In this document: positions 9,659 through 17,372 of the stretch, in pieces
Layout: every line of letters begins with the position of its first letter
Position numbering within the stretch: the stretch's first letter is position 1
Assembly: GCA_012839205.1 (NCBI GenBank)
Contig: DUNT01000071.1
Coordinates: 1-55,218, forward strand
Length of the DNA stretch: 55,218 bases
Direction: 5' to 3'
Origin: Clostridiaceae bacterium
Lineage (GTDB): Bacteria; Bacillota; Clostridia; DSM-8532
Made by a program: the position numbers and the translations under genes
The notes under the pieces: model-generated
Told to the model about the DNA's origin: nothing
Seen by the model: the letters and a program-made list of their open reading frames with translations, nothing else
The model's database searches: none

Positions 9659-10336
9659 CTATTGAGTTTGAATCAGGTCTGTTATTTTATTATTTCTGAT
9701 TATATCTGCAAATTCCTGAGGGTTGCAGATGCTTTCTGAAACAATTACGCCACCGCGGGCAATATCAACTTTCTGATGAAAGTCCGAGCCCGAAAGCATA
9801 AGAAGCTGGTTTTTCAGTGCATATCCATAAGCCAGATTATTGTTGGAATTATGCCGGGGATTTCCATTAAAGACTTCAATCCCATCCAGCAATTCCGGTG
9901 GCGCCGGAATCATTCCAGATCTGAAAGGATGTGCCTGAAATATAAGAATATTTTCTTTTTTTGTCAGCTCCCTAAATTGTTTTAAACTCAGTTTGTAAAG
10001 CTCTTTATTGTTTCTTAAAAAATCTTCGTCAAACCCGTAAACAAGATAATCATTAGAATCCCCAACAAATCTTATTTCCATACCGAGTATGACTTTTAAA
10101 CCCAGCTTTTTACCGGCATCGAAGGCTATATTGTAGCCTTCCAAGAAACTATCTATCTTTTCGTTCCAGGTGAGGTTACCTAAACTGATAAAAAAAGAAT
10201 CACAGTAGTGATCTGTTATAATTATGCCGTGATATCCGGCTTCTTTATACATTTTTACTGCTTCTTTGGCAGGTACTTTACTACAAGGGCTGATTTCTTT
10301 TGTGTGTACATGTGTGTCGTACTTAAATGCTGTCAT
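9659..10336 (-). CDS. PHP-domain metal-dependent phosphoesterase
   Basis: 225 residues of the PHP (polymerase and histidinol phosphatase) fold. Metal ligands are visible as THVHT near the N-terminus, ITDHY (about residue 41), MEIRF, QAHPFR and SGSDFH near the C-terminus. Stand-alone PHP proteins include histidinol-phosphatases and nucleotide or oligoribonucleotide phosphatases, and the substrate cannot be told from sequence alone. The start is an ATG with GGAGGA upstream, slightly far at 12 nt. It is transcribed alone. Confidence 0.87.
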   Translation of the reverse strand: MTAFKYDTHVHTKEISPCSKVPAKEAVKMYKEAGYHGIIITDHYCDSFFISLGNLTWNEKIDSFLEGYNIAFDAGKKLGLKVILGMEIRFVGDSNDYLVYGFDEDFLRNNKELYKLSLKQFRELTKKENILIFQAHPFRSGMIPAPPELLDGIEVFNGNPRHNSNNNLAYGYALKNQLLMLSGSDFHQKVDIARGGVIVSESICNPQEFADIIRNNKITDLIQTQ

Positions 10337-10452
10337 GTTAATTTAATGTCCTCCGAATTCTATTATATTAATTATAACATATAAAATTTATGATAAAAAA
10401 ATATGGTCTGCCTCAAAATCAAGGATAGCAAATCCCGTCTCCAGTATTTTCG

Positions 10453-10481
10453 GAATAAGTATATCACTCTTATCATACTTT
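10453..10481 (+). promoter_or_regulatory. candidate sigma-E (sporulation) promoter for ytrHI
   Basis: GAATAAG (10453-10459), a 14-nt spacer and CATACTTT (10474-10481) match the layout of mother-cell sigma-E promoters, in which the -10 box resembles CATACANT. It sits 20 nt before the ytrH start. B. subtilis ytrHI is sigma-E-dependent, which supports the reading. Confidence 0.5.
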
Positions 10482-10500
10482 TCAATAAGGCGGTGAAAAA

Positions 10501-10845
10501 ATGTCCGACTTCTATTCGAATCTGGTTAACAATTTCCTGATAGCTTTCGGAGTGATAATCGGAGCAAGCCTTTTTGCCGGCATAGGAGCTATAATAACCG
10601 ATCATCCTCCTTTAAAGGCCATGCTTGACCTGGCCGGCTCAATAAAAATATGGGCAATGGCAGTTGCCTTAGGGGATACTTTTTCTTCATTTGCAGTTAT
10701 AGAAAAAGGTTTGTTTCAAGGGGAAATCAAATCAATACTGAAACAAGCCGTCTATGTTTTAACTGCAATTTTAGGCGCAAATACAGGATATCTTTTCATT
10801 AAGCTAATCCATAGGTGTGGCGTATTATGGCACAATATAGAATAA
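10501..10845 (+). CDS. ytrH: sporulation membrane protein YtrH
   Basis: 114 residues, three hydrophobic segments, matching the YtrH family in length and in the conserved stretches IGASLFAGIGAIITDHPPL, IKIWAMAVALGDTF and AILGANTGYLFIK. In B. subtilis YtrH and YtrI are made in the mother cell and are needed for efficient sporulation. The ribosome site AAGGCGGTG lies 5 nt upstream of the ATG. The 3' end overlaps the next gene by 19 nt, so the pair is coupled. It is good evidence that the organism forms endospores. Confidence 0.9.
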   Translation: MSDFYSNLVNNFLIAFGVIIGASLFAGIGAIITDHPPLKAMLDLAGSIKIWAMAVALGDTFSSFAVIEKGLFQGEIKSILKQAVYVLTAILGANTGYLFIKLIHRCGVLWHNIE

Positions 10846-11300
10846 AAGCCAACAAATATTTCTTAAATTTTTATGTGGGATTAATAGCGGGTGTTCTTAT
10901 TGGAAGCATATTGGCTTTTACTCTGATAAGCTATAGGATAGATACCTTCTATGAAAAAATTGCTGCCCTCGAAAATACTATACTAGAAAAAAATGCCAAG
11001 CTAGAAAATCTTGAAAAATCAATTAATTCGAAAAAGTTTGTTTTAAGGGATATTGAGATAGTACTGTTATTTGACGAAAATGATATTGATGACTTAGAAA
11101 TAATGCATATTGAGAAAACCGTAAAGGAGAAATACAACATCTTATTGGGTGCCGAGGTAAAAAGCATAGATCCTGATATCATAACCCTTGTTGTGGACAA
11201 AAGAATTTTGAAAATGAATGGAAAGGAAATCCAGCTGCATGTAAATAAACTTAAGTTAACTGAGATCTTAAAGTTATGGATAGATGCAAAAGTGATTTAG
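10827..11300 (+). CDS. ytrI: sporulation membrane protein YtrI-like
   Basis: 157 residues: a short cytoplasmic start, one transmembrane segment (about residues 14-34, ending before SYRIDTFYEK), then a coiled coil (about 35-65) and a mixed alpha/beta tail. Sequence similarity to B. subtilis YtrI is weak by eye. The call rests on topology, length and its overlap with ytrH, as in Bacillus. I chose the ATG at 10827; a GTG at 10815 would add four residues. It probably acts with YtrH at the forespore or mother-cell membrane. Confidence 0.75.
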   Translation: MAQYRIKANKYFLNFYVGLIAGVLIGSILAFTLISYRIDTFYEKIAALENTILEKNAKLENLEKSINSKKFVLRDIEIVLLFDENDIDDLEIMHIEKTVKEKYNILLGAEVKSIDPDIITLVVDKRILKMNGKEIQLHVNKLKLTEILKLWIDAKVI

Positions 11301-11328
11301 ACTATATTATATATCGAATTCAGAATAT

Positions 11329-11347
11329 AACCTATATGGTTTTTTTT
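11329..11347 (+). terminator. weak terminator after ytrI
   Basis: AACC-TATAT-GGTT followed by a run of seven T. The stem is only 4 bp but the T-run is long, and it lies 29 nt after the ytrI stop. Confidence 0.4.
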
Positions 11348-11445
11348 GACATACATTTTCTTAATAGTTATAATTGATTTAACAGATTTCCTGGCTAATC
11401 AGGCAATATTTGATTAATATTTATGGTGTGGGGAGAGTGTTTTTT

Positions 11446-12909
11446 ATGTTCATTAATAATACGATATGGCTGGCACAAAATGAAAACCCTGTTTATCTTC
11501 TGCCTAAAATGGCCAATCGCCACGGTTTAATTGCAGGTGCAACTGGTACAGGCAAAACTGTAACTCTTAAGGTATTGGCTGAATCCTTCAGTGATATGGG
11601 TGTACCCGTTTTCCTGGCAGATGTTAAGGGCGATCTGGCAAGTCTGGCTGCAAAAGGTACCCAGTCACCAGCAATTCAGGAAAGATTGTCCATGCTTGGT
11701 ATACAGTCATTCGAATTCAAATCATTTCCTGTGAGGTTTTGGGATGTTTTCGGTGAAAATGGGCATTCGTTACGTACAACCATCTCAGAAATGGGTTCCT
11801 TGCTGTTGTCAAGGCTTCTAAATCTAAATGAAACTCAGTCCGGCATTTTAAACATAGCTTTCCGTATTGCCGACGAGCAAGGCTTATTGCTCATAGATAT
11901 CAAGGATTTACGTGAAATGATCCGATATGTAGGTGAAAACGCCAGGGAACTTACCATGAAGTATGGCAATATCTCTCCCCAAAGCGTAGGTGCAATTATG
12001 AGAAGCCTTATCGCGTTGGAAGACCAGGGCGGTGAACTCTTTTTCGGAGAACCGGCTTTAGATATTAAGGATTGGATGCAAACAACCCCTGACGGGCGTG
12101 GTTACATAAATATTCTGCATAGTGTCCGGTTGTTCAATTCACCACTTCTATACTCAACCTTTTTACTGTGGATGCTTTCGGAACTGTTTGAAACACTTCC
12201 TGAATCAGGCGATTTAGAAAAACCAAAAATGATCTTTTTCTTTGATGAAGCCCATTTGCTATTTGATGATGCCCCAAAGGTCCTCATTAATAAAATTGAA
12301 CAAGTGGTTCGACTGATACGTTCAAAAGGTGTCGGTATTTACTTTGTTACCCAGAACCCGGCTGATCTGCCTCAGGATGTTTTAGGGCAATTGGGAAATA
12401 GAATTCAACATGCCTTAAGAGCGTATACTTCTTCGGAGCAAAAGAAAGTAAAGGCGGCTGCCGATGCCTTCCGCCCAAATCCGGAATTCAGTACCGAAGA
12501 AGTTATAACTAACCTTGCAACAGGTGAGGCATTGGTTTCTTGTCTGGATTCCGAAGGCCGCCCATCCATTGTCCAGAGAGCATATATCCTTCCTCCTCAG
12601 AGCTCCTTCGGCACACTGGACGAGCTGACAAGAAGGGGAATTATAAACAATTCACCTTTAGGCGAGAAATATGACACTTCCATAGACCGGGAATCGGCTT
12701 ATGAAATATTGCAAGCCAGAACACTTAAAGAACAGGAAGAGGCTCAAAAGGAGAAAGAATTGGTCCTGAAGGAGAAACAGAAGCCAAAATCACCCGGAAG
12801 GCCAAAAACATCTGTGATTGAAAAGGCTACAAACTCTGCCGTGACTGCAATTGGTCGTGAATTGGGAAGAACAATAATCAGAGGGATATTAGGCTCTTTT
12901 AAAAAGTAA
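11446..12909 (+). CDS. HerA-like P-loop ATPase, DUF853 family
   Basis: 487-residue ATPase of the HerA/FtsK branch. Walker A is [13 protein letters not shown] (about residue 36), a Walker B-type segment is [14 protein letters not shown], and a downstream sensor-like stretch is [22 protein letters not shown]. The C-terminal 50 residues are charged and low-complexity. The family is often annotated as a helicase HerA-like protein, but its bacterial role is unknown. I take the ATG at 11446, with GGGGAG 10 nt upstream, rather than a TTG at 11410. It is transcribed in the same direction as the SPFH/zinc-ribbon cluster but is separated by 222 nt with a strong hairpin. Confidence 0.9.
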   Translation: MFINNTIWLAQNENPVYLLPKMANRHGLIAGATGTGKTVTLKVLAESFSDMGVPVFLADVKGDLASLAAKGTQSPAIQERLSMLGIQSFEFKSFPVRFWDVFGENGHSLRTTISEMGSLLLSRLLNLNETQSGILNIAFRIADEQGLLLIDIKDLREMIRYVGENARELTMKYGNISPQSVGAIMRSLIALEDQGGELFFGEPALDIKDWMQTTPDGRGYINILHSVRLFNSPLLYSTFLLWMLSELFETLPESGDLEKPKMIFFFDEAHLLFDDAPKVLINKIEQVVRLIRSKGVGIYFVTQNPADLPQDVLGQLGNRIQHALRAYTSSEQKKVKAAADAFRPNPEFSTEEVITNLATGEALVSCLDSEGRPSIVQRAYILPPQSSFGTLDELTRRGIINNSPLGEKYDTSIDRESAYEILQARTLKEQEEAQKEKELVLKEKQKPKSPGRPKTSVIEKATNSAVTAIGRELGRTIIRGILGSFKK

Positions 12910-13054
12910 CAAAATTTTTGTTGAAAAATCTATTTATTACTCTACAAATGATTATAAAAAATATATACTAAATTTATAAACGATTATACACAGGTCCCTA
13001 GTCGTTAAAGTACATGTGAGGAGGATGTCTTCTCTCATGAAATAGTAATTTCTA

Positions 13055-13075
13055 CCCACCTCCCCAGGAGGTGGG
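13055..13075 (+). terminator. strong GC hairpin between the HerA-like and SPFH genes
   Basis: CCCACCTCC (13055-13063) and GGAGGTGGG (13067-13075) form a 9-bp perfect stem with a 3-nt loop, followed by GAAATGTTTTCTTTG. The U-tract is imperfect, so this may be a terminator for the upstream gene or a leader hairpin of the SPFH gene 57 nt downstream. Confidence 0.45.
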
Positions 13076-13131
13076 GAAATGTTTTCTTTGGAATATTGTG
13101 CATAAACATATTATTGAAAGGAGATTTTTTT

Positions 13132-14460
13132 ATGGGACTAATTAAAGCTGCGATTGGCGCGGCAGGTGGAGTACTGGCTGACCAATGGAAGGAGTTTTTC
13201 TATTGTGAGGCAATGCCAAAAGAAGTTCTGGTGACAAAAGGCAAAAAACGTATTACTGGACGTTCTTCCAATGTCAAAGCTACTGATAACATCATTTCAA
13301 ACGGATCAGGCATTGCAGTGGCAGACGGACAATGTATGATCATAGTTGAACAGGGGAGGATTGTTGATGTTTGTGCTTTACCGGGTGAGTACACATATGA
13401 TACTTCCAGTGAGCCAAGTATATTTACCGGTAATCTTAGTGAAAGCATTATTGAAACTTTTAAAACTATAGGAAAAAGATTTACTTATGGAGGAGATCCC
13501 GGAAAAGATCAACGCATATACTACATTAACACAAAGGAAATAATCGACAATAAATTTGGTACACCAAATCCGATTCCTTTCCGTGTTGTTGATCGTAATA
13601 TAAACCTGGACGTAGATGTATCGGTTCGTTGCTCCGGTGTATACTCCTACAGGATTGAGGATCCATTATTGTTCTATACAAATGTATGCGGAAATGTTCA
13701 GTCGGAATATACCCGTGACGAGATAGACAGTCAACTTAAAACTGAATTTATTTCAGCACTTCAGCCTGCATTCGCAAAAATATCCAACCTCCAGATAAGG
13801 CCAAATGCATTGCCGGCTCATGCCGAGGAACTGGCTGAGGCTATGAACGAGGCTTTAACAAAGAAATGGCTAAATCTAAGAGGTATTTCAGTAGTATCGG
13901 TTGCACTGAATACTATCACGCTTCCCGATGAGGACAGTGACATGATAAAAGAGGCGCAGCGCGTTGCCATGCTTAAGAATCCTACCATGGCCGCCGCAAC
14001 ACTGGTTGGAGCCCAATCTGATGCTATGAAGGCAGCTGCCTCAAATCCGGCCGGAGCCATGACAGGTTTTATGGGAATGGGTATGGCTCAGCAGGCTGGT
14101 GGCATGAACGCTCAAAACCTTTTTGCTATGGGTCAACAGCAACCCCAGACACAGCAAACCACCCCTCCTCAGGGTTCCATTGGAAGTGAAAACTTATGGA
14201 CATGTGAGTGTGGTACTCAAAATTCCGGAAACTTCTGTACCAACTGCGCTAAACCCAAGCCGGCATCTCCTTCTCAGTGGTCCTGCTCCTGTGGCACTGC
14301 CAACACAGGCAAGTTTTGTTACAATTGTGGCAAACCGGCACCATCGGGCGCTATTCGTTACCGCTGCGATAAGTGCGGATGGGAGCCAAAAAACCCCGCA
14401 CAGCCACCTAAATTCTGCCCTGAATGCGGTGACTCATTTGATGAAAATGACAAGAACTAG
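13132..14460 (+). CDS. SPFH-domain protein with C-terminal zinc ribbons, YdjI-like
   Basis: 442 residues. An SPFH/band-7-like core (about 20-300) with FFYCEAMPKEVLVTKGKK and later PNALPAHAEELAEAMNEAL is the hallmark of the COG4260 'virion core protein-like' family (B. subtilis YdjI). A Gly/Met/Gln-rich linker follows. Then come three zinc-knuckle units: CECGTQNSGNFCTNC, CSCGTANTGKFCYNC, and CDKCGW with CPECGD. The ATG at 13132 has an AAAGGAG site. In Bacillus, YdjG, YdjH and YdjI are encoded with a PspA-type protein and act at the membrane. No pspA is seen here, so any envelope-stress role is inference. Confidence 0.85.
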   Translation: MGLIKAAIGAAGGVLADQWKEFFYCEAMPKEVLVTKGKKRITGRSSNVKATDNIISNGSGIAVADGQCMIIVEQGRIVDVCALPGEYTYDTSSEPSIFTGNLSESIIETFKTIGKRFTYGGDPGKDQRIYYINTKEIIDNKFGTPNPIPFRVVDRNINLDVDVSVRCSGVYSYRIEDPLLFYTNVCGNVQSEYTRDEIDSQLKTEFISALQPAFAKISNLQIRPNALPAHAEELAEAMNEALTKKWLNLRGISVVSVALNTITLPDEDSDMIKEAQRVAMLKNPTMAAATLVGAQSDAMKAAASNPAGAMTGFMGMGMAQQAGGMNAQNLFAMGQQQPQTQQTTPPQGSIGSENLWTCECGTQNSGNFCTNCAKPKPASPSQWSCSCGTANTGKFCYNCGKPAPSGAIRYRCDKCGWEPKNPAQPPKFCPECGDSFDENDKN

Positions 14461-14461
14461 G

Positions 14462-14691
14462 TGCTCCGCTTCACGCATGACATCGGCAGCGGTTCCTCCC
14501 TACTTAAATTCATTTATTGTGGTGAAGATATCGCGTGGGAATTCTGAGCGTTAGCGAAGAATCTTTCTCTCGTTGTCATTCTGAGCGTTAGCGAAGAATC
14601 TTTCTCTCGCTGTCATTCTGAGCGTTAGCGAAGAATCTTTTGGGTAACGCAGAAGATCCTTCGACTCCGCTGACGCTCCGCTCAGGATGAC
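14462..14691. repeat. tandem and inverted repeats inside the ydj-like cluster, site B
   Basis: Three parts. (1) 14462-14547: a block whose reverse complement recurs at 43331-43420. (2) Three tandem copies with an exact 37-nt period beginning at 14541, 14578 and 14615, each reading ATTCTGAGCGTTAGCGAAG. (3) An inverted arm AAGATCCTTCG...CAGGATGAC at 14653-14691. The RNA could form a large hairpin between the SPFH and zinc-ribbon genes, possibly affecting expression balance. There are no unique spacers, so it is not CRISPR. Confidence 0.9.
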
Positions 14692-14758
14692 AAAAAGGGG
14701 TATTGCGCTCCGCTCAGTATAAAGTTTCAAAATAGAATAGAATGGAGATGAGGTTGTT

Positions 14759-15841
14759 CTGGAATTACTAGAATTCAAGTGCCCTGCCTGTGGCGGGGCT
14801 GTAGGTTTTGACAGCAGACTTCAAATGGTAAAGTGTCCGTATTGTGATACTGAATTTGATATGGAGTCTCTCAAGGCATATGATGAGGCCTTAAAAAATG
14901 ACCAGCCTGATGAAATGGTGTGGGAAACTCAAGCAGGAAGCCAATGGGACGAGAGTGAAACCTCAAGCATCAATGCATATATATGCAAATCCTGTGGAGG
15001 CGAGATTGTAGCTGATGAAAACACGGCCGCCACAAGCTGTCCCTTCTGTAATAACCCGGTAGTTATGGTTGGCAAACTATCCGGTATTTTACGTCCGGAT
15101 TTTGTAATCCCGTTTAAGTTGGACAAAAAGGCTGCTAAAGAAGGCCTTATGAGGCATTTGCATGGCAAGAGGCTTCTGCCGAAAATTTTTAAAGATCAGA
15201 ACAGGATTGAAGAAATCAAAGGCATTTATGTTCCCTTTTGGCTGTTTGATGCTGATACTGATGCAAATATCCGTTACAGGGCAACAAAAGTCCGCACCTG
15301 GAGTGACAGCGACTATATCTATACTCAGACCAGCTTTTTTTCAGTTTTGCGAAGTGGTAGTCTCAGTTTTGAAAGAGTCCCAGTGGACGGTTCCACAAAG
15401 ATGCCTGATGATTTAATGGAATCAATAGAACCGTATGAATTTTCGGAAGCAGTAGATTTTCAGACTGCCTACCTGGCCGGGTATCTGGCTGATAAGTATG
15501 ATGTTAAGGCAGATGAAAGCATAGCCCGGGCAAATGAGCGTATCAAACACAGCACAGAACAAATCTTTGCCTCAACGGTACATGGTTATACAACGGTAAT
15601 ACCTGAAAACAGCAACATTCGTTTTAGAAATGGTCATGTAAGGTATGCACTATATCCTGTTTGGTTGCTTAACACTATATGGGATAACAAAAGATATACC
15701 TTCGCTATGAACGGGCAAACCGGAAAATTTGTAGGTGACCTGCCAATGGATAAGGCTGCATATTGGAAATGGTTTGGTGGTTTAACCGCCGCTTTTGGTG
15801 CAGTTACATACCTGGTTGCATTTTTTCTGAACTTGTTATAG
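14759..15841 (+). CDS. zinc-ribbon membrane protein, YdjG-like; probable CTG start
   Basis: 360 residues as placed. Two N-terminal zinc ribbons (CPACGG...CPYCDT and CKSCGG...CPFCNN) precede a globular domain of about 200 residues with VPFWLFDADT, and a single C-terminal transmembrane segment. The first in-frame ATG (14825) would cut off the first CPAC half of a ribbon, so translation must start earlier. The in-frame stop is at 14738, and the only start-like codon after it is CTG at 14759, 5 nt after GGAGATGAGG. Two ATGs at 14742 and 14748 are in another frame. A CTG start or a one-base sequence error would both explain this. The next gene follows by 13 nt. Confidence 0.85.
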   Translation: MELLEFKCPACGGAVGFDSRLQMVKCPYCDTEFDMESLKAYDEALKNDQPDEMVWETQAGSQWDESETSSINAYICKSCGGEIVADENTAATSCPFCNNPVVMVGKLSGILRPDFVIPFKLDKKAAKEGLMRHLHGKRLLPKIFKDQNRIEEIKGIYVPFWLFDADTDANIRYRATKVRTWSDSDYIYTQTSFFSVLRSGSLSFERVPVDGSTKMPDDLMESIEPYEFSEAVDFQTAYLAGYLADKYDVKADESIARANERIKHSTEQIFASTVHGYTTVIPENSNIRFRNGHVRYALYPVWLLNTIWDNKRYTFAMNGQTGKFVGDLPMDKAAYWKWFGGLTAAFGAVTYLVAFFLNLL

Positions 15842-15854
15842 GGGAGGCGATAAT

Positions 15855-16628
15855 ATGAAGAAAAGAAATCTATTGGCTATTTTGACCATTGTATTCTGGA
15901 TCGCTTCACTTGTGACGGGGTTTGCGGTCAGTGACAGAGAACTGCCGCTGTTGGTAGACGATGCCGATCTTCTTACCGACAGCGAAGAAAGAGCTTTAAA
16001 TTTAAAGCTGGAAGAAATCAGCGAAGAACATGAATGTGAGGTTGCAATAGTAACGGTATATTCTCTTGGAAGTAAAACCGCCACCGAATATGCCGATGAC
16101 TTCTTTGATTATAATGGCTACGGGTATGGTGAAAATAATGACGGTATCTTGCTGCTTGTCAGTTTAGAAGACCGGGACGTAGCTATTTCAACATATGGTT
16201 TTGCAATCAAGACTTTCACCGATTCAAAACAGGATTACATATACGATGAATTTTTACCGTATTTGAGCAATGCAAATTACAATAAAGCATTTTCCACCTT
16301 TGCAAAACTTTGTGACGAAATACTTGCCCAGGCAAGGGCCGGTACGCCTTTCCTCTCGGGCAAGCGTTTGATTATCTCACTTGGAATAGGTGTAGTATTT
16401 GCCTTGATTATTACCGGAATAATGAAGAGCAAGCTCAAAAGTGTCCGTTTTCAGCCTGCAGCTTCAAGTTATGTGAGAAAGGACAGCCTTAATATTACTA
16501 TCAGCAGAGATATCTTCCTTTATTCAAAACTTGACAGGCGTGCAAAACCCAAAAGCTCCTCTTCAGATTCAAGTACTCATAGATCCTCTTCAGGACGAAT
16601 ACATGGAGGCTCAAGCAGGAAATTTTAA
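15855..16628 (+). CDS. TPM-domain membrane protein, YdjH/YgcG-like
   Basis: 257 residues. A signal or anchor segment (about 5-25) is followed by a TPM domain (about 30-150) starting PLLVDDADLLTDSEE with VAIVTVYSLGS and NNDGILLLVSLEDRDVAIS. A second transmembrane helix (about 170-192) and a Ser/Arg/Gly-rich tail ending SSGRIHGGSSRKF follow. Related proteins usually end in a glycine-rich low-complexity tail. It is tightly linked to the zinc-ribbon gene and probably acts with it and the SPFH protein at the membrane. TPM domains have been linked to photosystem repair in plants, but the bacterial role is unclear. Confidence 0.85.
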   Translation: MKKRNLLAILTIVFWIASLVTGFAVSDRELPLLVDDADLLTDSEERALNLKLEEISEEHECEVAIVTVYSLGSKTATEYADDFFDYNGYGYGENNDGILLLVSLEDRDVAISTYGFAIKTFTDSKQDYIYDEFLPYLSNANYNKAFSTFAKLCDEILAQARAGTPFLSGKRLIISLGIGVVFALIITGIMKSKLKSVRFQPAASSYVRKDSLNITISRDIFLYSKLDRRAKPKSSSSDSSTHRSSSGRIHGGSSRKF

Positions 16629-16646
16629 CAACCGTAGACATATAAG

Positions 16647-16686
16647 CGGGCTGTTTCAGAACAGGCAAACAATCTGCATCAGCCCG
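16647..16686 (+). terminator. terminator after the TPM gene
   Basis: CGGGCTG (16647-16653) and CAGCCCG (16680-16686) pair perfectly around a 26-nt loop and are followed by ATTTTCTCTTT. The position 18 nt past the stop fits a transcription end for the cluster. Confidence 0.55.
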
Positions 16687-16796
16687 ATTTTCTCTTTGCC
16701 TCTGTTTAGCAAATCCGTACCTTTTTCAGTTTAATCATTATCTCTTACATCTTTATACATGAAATAACAAAATACGGCATTCTTCTGGCGCATCTA

Positions 16797-16825
16797 TTGA
16801 ATTAGTCCTATAAATTCTATATAAT
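16797..16825 (+). promoter_or_regulatory. sigma-A-type promoter for the hemerythrin gene
   Basis: TTGAAT (16797-16802) and TATAAT (16820-16825) with a 17-nt spacer, 30 nt before the ATG. Confidence 0.6.
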
Positions 16826-16855
16826 TAATATAATTAACCAAAAGGGGGGCTTATA

Positions 16856-17257
16856 ATGTCAATAAAATGGACTCCTAGTTTATCAGTAGGTGTTGAAACA
16901 ATTGATGAACAACACAAAATATGGTTTGAAAAAGCTAATGGGCTTTTCGAAGCAGGAAAACAACAGAGAGCAAAAGAATATATTGATTCAATGCTGGATT
17001 TTTTGGATGAATACACAAAACTGCATTTTAAAGATGAAGAAGCCTATATGGAAAAAATTCGTTACCCTGAGATTGATGCGCAGAAGAAAGCACATGCAAG
17101 TTTTATCAATGATCTTGCCAAGTTAAAGAAAGATTATAACGAGTCTGGAGGCAATATTCTGGTTATAATTAACGCCAATAAAATGGTTATAAATTGGCTT
17201 ACCAGACACATAACAAACATGGATAAAAAAATAGGCGAATACGCCAAGACACTTTAG
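16856..17257 (+). CDS. bacteriohemerythrin
   Basis: 133-residue four-helix diiron protein that binds O2 reversibly. It probably serves oxygen storage, delivery or sensing in this anaerobe. Ligands visible are His20 (IDEQH), His57 and Glu61 (LHFKDEE), His80, then His118 and Asp123 (RHITNMD). The position usually filled by the first His of the H-x3-H pair is Gln76 (QKKAH), so the site would have one fewer His than the classical set. The ribosome site AAGGGGGG is strong. It stands alone between its own promoter and a terminator. Confidence 0.93.
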   Translation: MSIKWTPSLSVGVETIDEQHKIWFEKANGLFEAGKQQRAKEYIDSMLDFLDEYTKLHFKDEEAYMEKIRYPEIDAQKKAHASFINDLAKLKKDYNESGGNILVIINANKMVINWLTRHITNMDKKIGEYAKTL

Positions 17258-17270
17258 TAAGAAATACAAT

Positions 17271-17292
17271 AAGCCGCTCAAAAGAGCGGCTT
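17271..17292 (+). terminator. terminator after the hemerythrin gene
   Basis: AAGCCGCTC-AAAA-GAGCGGCTT is a 9-bp perfect stem with a 4-nt loop, 13 nt past the stop. The downstream tract ATATCTTA is U-poor. It could also act on the opposite strand for the kinase gene ending at 17373. Confidence 0.6.
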
Positions 17293-17372
17293 ATATCTTA
17301 ATATTGAAAAAATTGTTTCATGAAACCAAGAATCCGAGCAGGACCCAGATCATCTCATCCCTATGTATAATC

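Noticed and set aside
14123-14554. Overlapping 143-codon plus-strand frame across the SPFH gene end
   Set aside because: It overlaps the zinc-ribbon tail in another frame and its C-terminal part reads the repeat; it lacks its own ribosome site.
14541-14652. Regular 37-nt tandem repeats resembling a CRISPR array
   Set aside because: Repeats are directly abutting with no unique spacers and no cas genes are nearby.
13132-16628. A phage-derived 'virion core' cluster
   Set aside because: The label comes from a family name only; no capsid, tail, integrase or terminase genes are present.
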